A stretch of 64,000 nt of DNA, taken from assembly GCA_025766275.1 (NCBI GenBank), contig JAFKAC010000018.1:62001-126000 (forward strand), in the 5' to 3' direction. Positions 48,239 to 60,300 of this stretch are shown here, piece after piece; within the stretch, counting starts at the first letter, position 1, and every line of letters begins with the position of its first letter. A model generated the notes under the pieces. That model searched no databases and had not been told where the DNA came from. It worked only from the letters and a program-made list of their open reading frames with translations. Source of the stretch: Lactarius indigo. Taxonomy: Eukaryota; Basidiomycota; Agaricomycetes; Russulales; Russulaceae. Both the position numbers and the translations under genes were made by a program.

Positions 48239-49405
48239 GAGAAGTCTCGAACGGCGGAATGATGGTACCTATTTATATGTGTAACTATGGGGGAGCCCGA
48301 AGCACCACCGACTTACCGGAATATCTCTGGCTGTAAATATCTCAGCTATAATTGGGCTGAAGCATAAGAAAACTAGGCATACATCAAGTCGGGTTAGTTT
48401 CAGACCCAGTAACAAAGACAGCTCTTCAGATTGGGTGTGTCGGTGGTTATTTGGGATTCTTGCGGCTGTTAGTCGAGCGCTGTTAGTCGACACATGCTAC
48501 AACCACCAAGCCCGGAAAGCAGGGCGTAGGGACTTTTCAACCACCCTCCAACCGGAACGTGGATCCTATCGTAGTAGCGTCGATAATAGCTTCAGCCCAG
48601 GACGTCCCACCAATCATCGATCATCATTCGAAAGTTGCTCAGTTAGTTTCCTCTCAAATCCCAGAGTGCACATACTGCCTCAGCAGCATGCTTATCTCGC
48701 GTGTACGATCGCGCTCTCTGTCTACCGGAGACCTCCCAACTTATCATGATGCAGTCAGTTCACGCCAGTATATTGGGCAGCCAACTGAGGGGGGCCTAGC
48801 ATGTCGACTCAGACGCGTCGCTGCGTGCCGCCTTTCAAAGCATGTCTCTCGGGGACTCCATCCCACTGACCGCGATTCTCATAGCCAATCGTAGAGTTAA
48901 ATAGTAACCCAAGCGAACGTCACGAAGGAGTCAGCGGAAAACCAGAGGAAGCGTGGGGGATTAGACACGATCCGTATTAGTTGTGCTGCTACTGATGGAT
49001 GGTACACGCACACGCGAAAAAAAAATAAAAATTAGTTGACAACTGTAAGGCAGGAACGTCGCGCATTGGGTGCCAGTGCTATATGCGCCAGCACTATATC
49101 TAAGAGTTGGAAGCCCTGACCCTCGAAATAGTGCGATCGTACTGTATGCGGTCCAACAAGCGATCAGGCGGGCAGTTTATATTAATATTAAGATCACCGC
49201 GGCCAGAGCCAAAGCTCTCAGTATGGCCTTCCGAGTCACCGCACAGCCAGAAAAAACTGTATTATCGGTGGGCGCAAGGCGGCGTCCACCACTGACGTTT
49301 ATGTAGATAGTGATCGTCGTCGCGTACAGCAGCAAGTGCCACACCGTTCCCCGGGCCGAGGCTGCCGTAGTGCACTTTCGCCCAAACGTCGCGACCCAGA
49401 AAATG
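48239..49405. other. No gene seen
   Basis: Downstream flank of the transporter and 3' flank of the small membrane protein. Only short frames lacking protein-like character. Confidence 0.45.
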
Positions 49406-49982
49406 TTAAATACCCCCGCCGCGGAGGGCGCTAAGGTCTACGTTCAGCGTTGGAGCGGGATTTGCGCCCGAATTCGAACCAGCACCGGACGAAGTATCAC
49501 CAGGGGCTGCCGGTTCTGGACCAGGAGTCGGGAGGGCGGACAGTACCGCCGATCGCAGCAAATTTAACAACTTTCGGACTGAGGGGAGTTTAGGGAACAA
49601 GGCCCTAATCCAGTACTCGTAGAGGTAGGCAGAGATCCTGATGGGGAGAGTCTGCGTAAAACAATTGAGTATGCCGGAAAGGGGGAGGATGACAGGGTGA
49701 CCCACGGTGAGATACCAAATAACGCTAATTGAGAATATCTGCACTGTCAAAAACCAGCTGATGAGTTGCAGAATTGTGGGCTTGGGGTCATATATAATGT
49801 CGTATATGCGTTGTCTCAGTCGTACGAAGCGTGTGGGTGTAGTTTGGGGTCGGGAACCATTGTCGACTGACGGCTCGTGAGTGGAATGCTCGTTGCCAGT
49901 GGGCTAGTGCGGTGGATCTCTGTAAGCTCTGCACTTTCGTCAGGTATTATCAACGTACATCGCGTGAAGTGGTTGGAGCCAT
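49406..49982 (-). CDS. Small two-span membrane protein of unknown function, 173 aa
   Basis: ATG 49980-49982, exon 49959-49982, intron 49904-49958 (55 nt, GTACGT...GCACTAG with CCTGAC inside), exon 49406-49903 ending TAA; 522 nt = 174 codons. A Ser/Thr/Pro-rich N-terminus is followed by a basic segment (RFVRLRQRIYDIIYDPKP), two hydrophobic helices (ILQLISWFLTVQIFSISVIWYL and PVILPLSGILNCF), an aromatic, basic piece (AYLYEYWIRALFPKL) and a Pro/Ala/Gly-rich tail ending SALRGGGI. The ordered middle and the clean intron argue for a real gene. No family recognised. Confidence 0.7.
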
Positions 49983-52900
49983 AATCGGAGTCGTTGAATC
50001 GTGCCAGTCCCTATCGTTATAAATCGAGTCGGCATTGGAGTGGGCGCAAGCTGGTTGCCCGGTTTGGCTCCGTTCGTCCTTAAGCTCCAAGACTCGGGTT
50101 AGTAGTAGCACCACCGTGACCCCCACATTGAGCCCGCCTTGGATTGGGGCGTCTTCGACTTGTGGCGTACTACCCTCAGGCTAGGTAGGTGCACCGCGGC
50201 AACCGAGTCGGCTGCTTCGGGCAATGCCCCGAGAACCTGGTACAGCCCGAAACCATTTTTACAACTTAGTGATGAAGAGGCATAGACACTTACACTATAT
50301 GGTATACAGTATTTTACCGAAACTCACCTTGGCTCAACTCCGTCACGGTCTCGGTCTACTCGTAGATTTCAGCCGGGACCCTGGCCCACCGAGTCGGGTG
50401 CGTCTGGTTGAAACCATACCACAGAGAGACAGGCGGTTGTGCTCTGACTTCTGACACTGAATCCCTCTGCTCCCATAGCGGGCTCTCATATGACGATCTA
50501 GTGCTTACTAGACGCATATAGAACTCCAGCCTTCCCAGTCGTCATTGACCTCCTGTAATTATGCATTACCACCAGCTGTGTGTGCCCTAGATCTCTACTC
50601 GCCGTCTCACCCCCGCTGACCTCACAACGACTCCCCTTGCACTACTTCGAGATGATATGCGACTGAAGCACTTGTTGAATGCTAACTAAGAGCTTGGGTC
50701 GTCCTCCCGCCGGGCCACTGGGGATATCTGATATAATGTGGCAAGTCCTGGCTGATGCCATTTAGGGGCTATTTCACTTTTCCATCTCACTCCAGGGCGT
50801 ATCCAGAGCGCCGTCAGCAATCGAGCTCCAGGAGGGGAAAACACATTCTTAATCAGTGCCTTGGCTGACCTCGCTGTATTTTCATTTCATCACTAGTCCA
50901 TATCCGAGTCGAAAGCTGTCGTCCCCAGGTCCGCATAGTTGGATTGGTCACTGGAATCATGATCTTCAATCCAATCAGTGACTTAGATAAACAAAATGGC
51001 GAAAGCAGTACGACCAATGCCGCGCCAAATTCTGTGTTGTTCGTACCTTCAACGCCGGTGACCTCCAGATTACTAGTATCACGCCGAACTCCCAAAGGGC
51101 TTCCATCAACTTCCTCGATCGACATACTCGCATGGGGAATGCTAGCTTGAGGTAGTTCGGCTCGAAGATCCTCCTCGCGTTTTCTCATTACGGCGACGTC
51201 TCAGTCCTTCCTCAATGAATCCGCGTGGTTGATCTAATGGTGGAATAGGCGGGGCCTAGGCCGCCTAGTGCGTAAAGCTGCCCATTAGGCATTTCCAAAC
51301 GTCGGCCAGATATACATTCGATGCAAATAACTGGTACTGTCTCTCTCACTCTGGGTGGGCTTTCTGAACTCGCGCAATGGGGTGGTCATACATGATGGAG
51401 ACAATCTATTTCGTAGTGTCACATCCTAGGAAGATCTCGACATCAAGCTTGTCATCAACGATTTTCTCGGATCACGTCTGGGTGCTTACCAGCATTTCCT
51501 CTAGCTGCGGTACACTCTTCGCACATACGCACCTTTTTGGGAATACCTGACAAAGGCCCATCGTATACTAGATCATATATTTCCAGGGTGTACCTGGTTT
51601 ACGAAGTGGAAAATGAACAATGCATTGAGATCCCTTTCACGGGAATTATCTGCCTGCATGGGGAGAGGATCATCCGTGGTCCGGTACCAAATTGATGGGA
51701 GGGGTCGAGAAGAAATATGTTGTCAATACCGAGCGCTACTGAGCTCCGAGTCGGCCTTGGAGGTACTAGTGCGGAGGTACAGTGCAGGTATCGGGCCGGC
51801 TGAACCGGCGACACACGTCGGAGAAGTCGAGCTCTGTTGTCCGAAACTCGAACCAAGACTCGTAACTATCCGTGTCTACATAGGACAACCTGTCCACCTG
51901 CAGCAATATATCGTCAGCAAATACAGTATGTCCGTCCAAAGTCATGTTGCTACCACACCCTCTCGCACTCAAACCATAGGCACATTGCCATTAAGTTGAT
52001 CGCGGCGAATATTATAGTCTTTTGCTTCCAAAGACCTGGTTGCGCTTACCTGAAACAGTGAAGTAATTTCTACCCTTATTAGCATCCGACGAATATCCAA
52101 GTCTCCTGGGTTGCTGGGGCGTGGGTGCGAACACAGCATCCTCGATGGCACGGCGAACGCTCGCGAGGGCCGGCGGCGGCTCGCCGACCCCAAGACATTA
52201 GCTTTGATTTAGGCAGAACTCATAGCTGTGGGACTCGCCCGCATCCAGACGTCCACCGACTATCTTCACTTGGCCTACATCCACGCTTTGATCAAGATAG
52301 CACCTCCCTATCGGTCCGAGTTCCCTCGGTGTTCCTCCCTGGCGGTGGCCACGACCCCGCTCCCGCCCTGCCCGATGCAGAGGATAACCGCTTCACCTAC
52401 AGTTTTGGCCATACAATAGCAAGGTGTTCATTAGCTGTTACGCGTCAGGCCAACTGCTTCAAATTCCACTTCATGTGGATAGAAACGCAGGAGAAGAGCG
52501 TTTATTATACGCCATCGGGAGCGCCTCTTGTCATGCGATTCCTGAGAACTGTTGTTAATGCTAGTTGACGCTAATGTCCTCAACGTTCGCCCAATTCCGC
52601 TTTTAAAAGCGCCGACTCTCCTCATGCAGAAACGCAAGTTGCGCAATCAGTCAATCAATGATCGGAAAGGACTAGGAATGCGCACAGCGCCCAGTCTTAC
52701 AACGAATCCAGCAACGAGTTCTCCACCACTGTACCGGCGCTTGCAGTAAAGAACGGGAAGGAAAAATAGACCTCAGCGAGAGCGATGCACGACAGGACCC
52801 ATTGCTGTGACAGAATGGATGTCCTGCGATGGCTTCTGAATGTTTACGTCCACAATCCCTAGCATGGTCCCCGCGTGGCCGGTTGCACGGACAGTAACGA

Positions 52901-53870
52901 GGGCAATGGGCAAAACGGATTCGAACGACATACCATATGCTGTGAACACCGGCACCAAGCGATCATGGAGGGTGCAGTAACTTAATAGCACGACAGTAGT
53001 AACTATGATCGTTGTAACGAAACGGCGTCAACGATGTTCGAGTTTTCGAGCGTTGAGCGCCCCGAGCAACTTGGCCCTTGATGGCTTGATCGATTGATCG
53101 ACAACGGACGGAGGCTCCTGTCCGCGCCGTGATTGCCATGGTCGATCACGCCGTAGTGGTCTTGGAAGTCGTCGACGTTGTCGTCTTGGTCGTGGTCGTG
53201 GTCGTGGTCGTCGTGTGGTCGTCAAAGTTAATTGGTAGCCCACTTGTCATCCGTAACCCCTAAAGGTCGGTAGACGTGTGATCATCAACTTGAAGTGTGC
53301 GGCGGTGCTGTTGCCATACTCGTTTAGAGCTGATTGACTTGCTAGTTGCAGTCGACGTTACGGTCAACAGTTACTCCACCTGACAGCGTCTTCTGGAATT
53401 CAGACCACACAGAGTGGAGTAGCTCCCCCCGAGGCATGGTACCTGTTTTACGGATATTAAGTGGCGAAATTCTCTCGTTCCTTCAGGTTTGTCACATTTA
53501 AACTCAAGAGGGCCATCAATGTGGGTCTTCTTACGGCAAATGATCGATTAGATGGGTAGACCAGACGACAGATGAGATCTACCCCTATTGGACTGTAATT
53601 TACTTCGTGTGTACTTCGTGTACAGCAGCGCCCACGGGCATCAACTGGTAAGAGAACGCGATTATTTTAGAGAAAGTCGTACCAATCACAATTCCGCTGC
53701 GGTCTTGAATGCAGCAACCTTTAGTTTCCAGTACAGCAACTTGCGGAACTCGCCAAGGCGAGGTCCGTCACACAATGGCCCACAAACAGAAAATGAGTGC
53801 AAATTAGACGACATGGTTGAATCCTATCCCGTAGCGACGGGTAAGCCAATTAGTGCTACAACCGGGATTG
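49983..53870. other. About 3.9 kb without an assignable gene
   Basis: Scattered coding-looking scraps on the minus strand, for example an acidic/aromatic piece containing GHTVFADDILLQVD and SYESWFEF at about 51770-51950, and on the plus strand a piece with GGGHDPAPALPDAEDNRF near 52350. No continuous model could be built. May be remnants of decayed genes. Confidence 0.35.
53188..53211 (+). repeat. (GGTCGT)n short tandem repeat
   Basis: Four consecutive GGTCGT units inside a longer GTCGTC/GTCGTG-rich segment (53166-53222). Confidence 0.8.
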
Positions 53871-54362
53871 CTACCGCGTGTGATGTCCGTAAGCACCGCA
53901 GTCCCCCCTTCCTTCCGGCGAGTACAGGAATTTGGGGGGGGGGGGGCTTTTGCCCGCCTCGGTCAGTTCGCCATTCAGCAGCGCAGTCACCGTCGCGGAG
54001 ATCGAGCTCGGGCAGCTCGTGTCCGCAGTCAGGCCCGAGCACTCGTGGTTCGTTATCTCGACGATCTTGCCTAGCGACGCGACATCCCGCCCGGATGGGC
54101 AGGCAGCTCGTGCTTCCTAGAATATTGAGGTACACAGCGATCGCTGGGACGGCGTGTTGAGAAAATAAGAAAATACCTTAGACGAGAAACTCGCCGACAC
54201 CTCCGGTGAGACGCCCGTTGTCGCCCTGACAGATGTCGTGCCACAGTAACGAATGAGGGAGTGAGAAGATGGCCGTGAGAAGAGTTCGATTGTTGGGTCG
54301 GCGGAGTAGGGCCCCTTGGAGACAAAGTCAGGGCGCTCGATCGTTCCCCACGCGGAGCGCAT
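53871..54362 (-). CDS. Possible small two-exon gene in a GC-rich island
   Basis: Minus strand: ATG 54360-54362, exon 54177-54362, a 60-nt intron 54117-54176 (GTATTT...TTCTAG), exon 53871-54116 ending TAG; 432 nt = 144 codons. The second exon has strong GC preference at third codon positions and reads KIVEITNHECSGLTADTSC, then SATVTALLNGELTEAG, an ordered Cys-containing segment. No signal peptide in this model, although a hydrophobic leader-like frame lies just upstream (about 54370-54410). The plus strand is also open here. A run of 11 G near 53936-53947 falls inside the exon and may be error-prone. No family recognised. Confidence 0.35.
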
Positions 54363-56391
54363 GGACTCGCAAGCGCGCGAGGAGCGCGAGTGCAAGTAGG
54401 TGCAGATAGAACACGCTGTGGGATGTAGGTAGGGCGTACGGATGCGAGGACTCTAAACGCCATTGAACGGTGAAGACAGATGTTTGATACGTTGTCGTAG
54501 TGCATTTGAAGTCGTGCGTATGTCCAAAACTGAGGCGATAGTCAGGATAGGTAGTAACGAGTCTGCTCTAGATAGAATCATAGAACAAGGTGATCACAGT
54601 ACCCAATCACCGATGAGCCTTCCAGGGAAGAATAATAGGTCCACTGACATCCCGTTTGAGGATTTGAGACCAAGGCAAGGCGCATTAGAGAAGAGAGATC
54701 ACGCGCGCCGGCCTGTCGAACGTGCGTATATGGCAGGACTTAGCTTTGCAGGTGGGTTGATAACGAAGTATTGCATTCAGGGAGAATAACGCTACACGCA
54801 GGCCGCGTGAATCGGGGGAGTATGTCAGTCGGGATGCTCAACCTCTCTATTGCGTGTAAATTTAAGTTCGACGGTGCGATGGGAGTATTTTGAGTAGCCA
54901 ACGGAGAGCTGAGGATCGGTCGGCTCCTCTGCTCCGTCGACTGGCTTCCAAAACAAATATAGAGGGAAGCACGGGTAGTGCAAGGAACCGGAAGGATCAC
55001 AACGTAGCTCACGTGATCCCGGTAATGAAGTAGGCAGGTGATCCGGACTAATACGGTCTTCTCCACGCAAACGCTGCTGAGAGGCGGGGTTCTGGAACGA
55101 CATGTTTGAGGAGGTCGACAAGAAGAGACCATTGGAAACGTATAAGCACAGTTGCGAAGAAAAGTTGGTGGGATCCGCAGAAGTGCTTAGCTATCGAAGG
55201 CCCAACAGTTAAACAAGTGGAAGGGAATGATCGAGGGAATATGAGTAATGATCTGCCACGCATCGTTGGGGACCAAGGGAGAGCCGATTGAGTAAAAACA
55301 AGTGAGGGATGGGGAGAAAGAACAGCGCCTACGGCAATGCCAAAAGAGAGACATAAGACACAAGCACGGATCCGGAATCACGAGAGCCGGGGGAGGGGAA
55401 ATTTTTGGTAGTGAAAAGGGAATGCCGGCAATGGAACAAAAACACTGGGGAGGACGTAACGGCACCAGGCGAAGGAAGCAATTACGCCCATCTGCACACG
55501 TGTGAACCTAGTGGGGAGGGAGAAGCGAGCAGGCTGGACACAATGAGTACGAGCGGCACCATAGCCAGGACCAAACATGGGCAGAGTGAGGGACAGGGAT
55601 TCTGAGAAGCGTTCGAGTGCATCGGTTGTGGTGCCTGCAAGAGCCTGTGTGTGAGAAGGGAAGGCAGAGCATCAATGCATCAACGGGTGGAGCGCTCTAA
55701 GCCCGAGGGCGGGGCTCCGAATCGGGCCCGATAACGATGTTTGCGGCAGAAATATACAAACAAAAGAAAATAAAGGCCCAAAATCAGAAAAGGAGCGAAG
55801 AGGAAGAACTCCGAGGGGAAACGTCGCCCCCGTGGTGCTTAGGATCCTGCTGTCACACTCTCAGACAACGAACCCCATAGGGCGAAACAAGAAAAAAAAA
55901 CAAAAGGGAAGTAGCACAATATGGTTACGGGGGTGAAAATGGGTGTATTGTATAAGAACGCAGAACGAGTATAGAATACATTGTTGGAGAAGAGTAGGCG
56001 ATGAAGTTCAAGTAAAAGAGGCAGTGCGAATATTGGACACCTGGCAGATAATTACATAAATATGAGTTGATAACACAGCCGGCATTGAGATCTCGATCAG
56101 GTAAGCTCTTTTTGGAGCACGGTCCATGCTGATCCGGCCCCTTTCCCCCAATTTCCATACCTATTTGAACACGACAGCGACAAGGGCTCACCCAACCCAT
56201 CCCCTCGTATTGCTCTCTGCCTCGCTGTCCCGCACACCACCTCCCTCCTATCTGAAGCCCCTTCTTCTAATACCATCACCTCCATCACCCCCAGTATCCC
56301 ACGACCCACACAGAACACCTCATCCTCGCACTCACACAAGTAACTTATCATCCATCCATCCCAGTGCCATATATATCGACCACACTTCACC
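54363..56391. other. Non-coding or unassigned; upstream region of the gene at 56392
   Basis: A/G-rich on the plus strand from about 55100 to 55900 with no recognised gene. 56110-56390 is C-rich and T-rich, typical of a fungal promoter, with a TATATAT-like element (56369-56375) about 20 bp before the ATG. Confidence 0.45.
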
Positions 56392-57036
56392 ATGCTGACT
56401 ACACAATCACCCATCGCCCTCCCCCGTATCCACTCTCTCTACTCCGAGCTTCCGCCAAATTCCCGCAGAGCAGCAAACCTGCCATTTTTCGTACCCCGTG
56501 CGCTCCCCTCACCGGCATCCGCTCCCGCACCTGCATCACCCCCGTGCGCGCCTAGTTCCGGTAGCGCATCCGGCGCCCCACCCTTCATCCCGCGTCGCAA
56601 TTCGGCCTCACGACGAAACGCCATCTCATACCATCCCTCACAGTCCGCGGCAGATGACCTATCCGTCCGTCCGAGTACGCCTATCGTTGCGCCTGTAGCG
56701 CCCCCTGCATTATTGCCCCCTACCCCGCGCCAACGCCCGGCACTCCTCCTAGCATCGGGCTACACCTCGGAACCAAAGCCGATCTCGCATTCCCCGCCTC
56801 TCGTTGTCTCGCTCGCCCCGGCCCGCGTGCCACGCTCGCAGCGGGAATACCAGGCGAAGATGGTGGCGAATTTGTTGCTCAACCGCGCGGGCCGTGCACG
56901 CCCCATGCGCTGCGCACGCCGCGGATCGTTCATGCGCGCCGGCTATCAGCCCAGTCGTCTGTCCATGTGCACCCTCCCTAGCGACGATAACGTTAGCGAA
57001 GATGCGGCATCAGACTCTGAAGGTGAATTGGCCTGA
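56392..57036 (+). CDS. Conserved-looking disordered protein of unknown function, 214 aa, single exon
   Basis: ATG at 56392 in context CACCATG; stop TGA 57034-57036; no intron needed. Pro/Ala/Ser-rich throughout, with a short ordered and basic block near residues 150-195 (QREYQAKMVANLLLNRAGRAR, then MRCARRGSFMRAGYQPS) and an acidic Ser-rich end (EDAASDSEGELA). The basic RRGSF/S type sites resemble kinase targets. Strong codon bias and a clean promoter-like upstream region support a real gene. Function unknown. Confidence 0.75.
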   Translation: MLTTQSPIALPRIHSLYSELPPNSRRAANLPFFVPRALPSPASAPAPASPPCAPSSGSASGAPPFIPRRNSASRRNAISYHPSQSAADDLSVRPSTPIVAPVAPPALLPPTPRQRPALLLASGYTSEPKPISHSPPLVVSLAPARVPRSQREYQAKMVANLLLNRAGRARPMRCARRGSFMRAGYQPSRLSMCTLPSDDNVSEDAASDSEGELA

Positions 57037-59399
57037 GTGCGAAACAATGTTTTACCAGGACAGGTACCTGTTGTATGTACATCATCACGACTCGTTTTAG
57101 TTCCCGTCACGCCCTTCTATCGACACTCACGTTAAATGTATTGCATATCGTCGTCACTACTCTACACACCCACGCATATCTCGATGTCTTGCATCCTAGA
57201 CCACAACCAGTATTGCCAGCCGTCTGCCAAAACAGACGTCTGTCTTTTGTTCTCCACTTGGTTGTTTGTTTGTTGTACAAGTACACAAATGAGTATGACG
57301 TCTCCAGCACGCATCATCCTCACGCATCACAACGGTCTATCTCCGGGGGTTCTTTTTGTTTTTCCATCTGGGGTTTCGGCGGCTTTTGGCCTGGCTTAAC
57401 TTGCTTGCTCAATGGTCTCAACTCTGATTCTCGACTCAGAAAATAACGCTTTCCACTTGATAAATTTTCACCCATCAATTTTGTTACACACTGAAGATTC
57501 TAGGCTCTTCGTGAGCAGGTCCTCATGTGACATCATCAAAGTTTTGAAAACGCTTCCCTTCTCTTGGTTCTCAGTCGACGAACTTTACCGATTTGGTCGA
57601 GCCTTCGAGCCTCGACCAGGGGTACAATACCAGCAAGGTTGATCCAACAAGCGGCGTTGACCTTCCGTCACCTGATGGTAACCTTCTCCTGCCGCATAAC
57701 TCAAGCCAAATTGGTGAGTTCCCACCGCCGCTGCTCCCAATGGGAAGTAATAGTTCGAGGTCTGGTTGGCTTCTTCATGACTTCATGACGAGTCTCGATC
57801 AAGGAAGGGTCCAGACGATCGAAAAAAAAAAAAAAGAAACCCCCCCGAGTAAAAAGAAAATAACCTAAACGAGGATACGTGTCGCCAGCTTAGCGGGCCA
57901 CAAAAGCTCGGTGTTTTGGTGGTCCCCGAGTTCCGAACCGTAGCTGAGCTGAAATCTTCCTCCCCAATGTCATGCGGCCAGTTTGTCTGAGCAAAGACGG
58001 TGATATACTTTCCGTACCGTGCATAAGTATGGGCCCCCCTGTCGCGTGGCAGATACGAGCAGACGCACGGTACGTGGCCCTGAGAATATCGCCATGCCAA
58101 AACACTGGGAATAGCGCGCGTGGCAGATCGTCACCGCAGTCGCAGAAGAATGCAAGAGGAGGGCTGGCAGCCTTCCCACCTGGGTGGCCAAGGAGACAAA
58201 TGCGCGCGGCTGCCACCAATCTGGCGATCAGCGATCGGCTCTGGAACCGGCGGAACCCTCACGGTGGACTGATGGGCGAATGTCCGTCCCGGACACGCCT
58301 AGAGCGACGTAGGCGCCAGCCCGACCCAGCGAGGGCAGTGCTGGCAATTACCCTACTGAATACATATATCGTCATTCATGCGTAAAGTAAAAAGTGCTTC
58401 TGCTATTTTCTGTAAAAAAACGAGTATGCTTAGTAGGAATATGTTGTAATAGCAGCCACGCGGTGCATATGCACTGGCCCATGGGAAGTGACACGTATTT
58501 ATTGTATTGCTGTACAGTCCACCCCAGTATAACTTGCTGTACCTTAGAGGTTGTCATTGGACGCCGCTGCCAGCGGCGTGCCAGCGTGGCGCACAGCCAT
58601 TCCAGTCAGCTTATTCGGGTTGTCCGGAAAGTGCCGACTACACTTTGCCAGCTAGACAGACACTGCACGATCAAGGCGGTCAGTGGGAGCTCCGCCGCGG
58701 CGAGCCTACATTTGACCCGGCTGGCCTTTACTTTCTGCCAAAGCCAATGTTGTTCCGCGGCGTGTCACATTGACGCATGTGGCCACAATAGGCAAAAGCA
58801 CACTGTACTGTCCACTCCGCCCTTACGGGAGACCACAGCCATGATGCTGTTACATTTATTTCTCCTCTTTCCGGTTGTCGTTGAGCGCCGGAGAACAATA
58901 CGACAGACGAACCGAAAAAGCGAAGGGGACCGGGAGGAGCGGGGGGCAAGTCCTGGTTCATGTACCGTCCTCCATTTGTTTCGGAGATCGGCTGGGTTTT
59001 GTATGCTTCTTAGCGGGCGGCCCACCTCTCGCATTTCTCAAGTCACTCTTTCTTACTCATACTTCACTATTGTCCCGGATATGTAGGTACCCCATCTGGT
59101 CTCTAAGACGCACATCATACTAGATTCTTTGGGCTCTTCTCGGGTGGTCCGGGAAGTCGACTGGGAGTTAGCATCCTGTCGCAGTGCTATGCTCGCCAGC
59201 CCGACTCGACGAGGAGCTTGGGGTAAGGCCCACAGGCTGTTCAATGGCGCTCGCTTGGTTATTCACGTCACGAGATTCGCGTCGGTATCTCGATCGTGCC
59301 CGAGCCCGAACATTTTTCGGGTAATATTGCGGTTACCGGAGCCTTCTTGTAACTCGAATATCCAAGTCACCGCAAGGATGCATTGCTCTGTCAAATTCT
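57037..59399. other. No gene seen
   Basis: 3' flank of the preceding gene, then low-information DNA. A 230-codon plus-strand frame at 58394-59086 looks like chance (Cys/His/Arg-rich, no motif). Confidence 0.4.
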
Positions 59400-60300
59400 T
59401 GCGTGTTTCAGCTTGCCGGCAATGGTAAGTCAAACGCGAAGAGGGTTTCCCACACCTTCTCGTCCTTCGTCTCAGCGATAGAATGTTTGGTCTTGTTTAC
59501 CTCGAGGAGTCGTCGGGCATCGCGTATGATTGCATGATCCGCCGCACCAAAAATAAAAAGGAGGCCCTGACGCACCAGCTTAATCCCTTCATTGCCGAAG
59601 CGTTGTTCCTTCCACTTCACTCAGGGGGTTGGTCTCAACGTGTATACCTTCGGAAGTTTCTACTACTGTAACTTACCTCACAGAATCCCACCTTCTCAAT
59701 TTGCCGCTCTGAGATGCTCGAGCCTGATGGTCTCGGGTTGCCGACCAAGTCACTTCGCTCTCACCGTGGGCAGTGCCTCAGGAGTTCTGTACACCCCGGT
59801 GGCAGGGTCATTCGTCCGGGTGATGGGGCACTCCGGCAAGGTCAGAGCCTCACCATTCGGTGCAGGGTATTGAAGAGGTGACGACTCCCCGTCACAGGTT
59901 CCTCACCTTGGAAACTGCCAGTGCATTTGACTAGCGCCATTTTTTCACCCTTTGCCATTGCTGCTGTCATTTTGTGAATGTCCCCGAATAAAGCAGCCCT
60001 TGAACCTTGTTATCGAGTGGCCACGAACCTAAGTTGTAACTTGGTATGAAACCGGGATTTACCCAGGCCTCTGACGTGGCAGACGCCAAAGGGGCTGTCG
60101 GATGTGGATGAATGGTGCTCCCTTTACCTTACTCTCATCTCTCTGACTCTTCTTTTCTGCAGAGTCGAGAGAAGTCAATTCCTGTACGCCTTTACGTCTT
60201 TCAAATGTGAGTTGCGTGACCATTCCGCTTGATGCATCTTGCAATCTTTTACGCTTTGTATAGTCTATACATTCCCTTGTCTTCAATCGCCGTCGTACAA
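59400..60300 (-). pseudogene. Coding-looking scraps on the minus strand
   Basis: Three blocks read like protein and end at plausible donors: about 60260-60135 (SSGMVTQLTFERRKGVQELTS), about 60000-59910 (FGDIHKMTAAMAKGEKM, before GTGAGG), and about 59600-59420 (RQGLLFIFGAADHAIIRDARRL). They could be exons of one gene, but no phase-consistent model was found between them, so the gene may be decayed or the exons wrongly paired. No family recognised. Confidence 0.3.

Noticed and set aside
52905..52930. Minus-strand GTTCGAATCC resembling a tRNA B box
   Set aside because: Flanking bases do not form a T stem, and no A box or acceptor pairing is found.
58394..59086. 230-codon plus-strand frame
   Set aside because: Cys/His/Arg-rich without spacing of a zinc finger; no codon bias; looks like chance.
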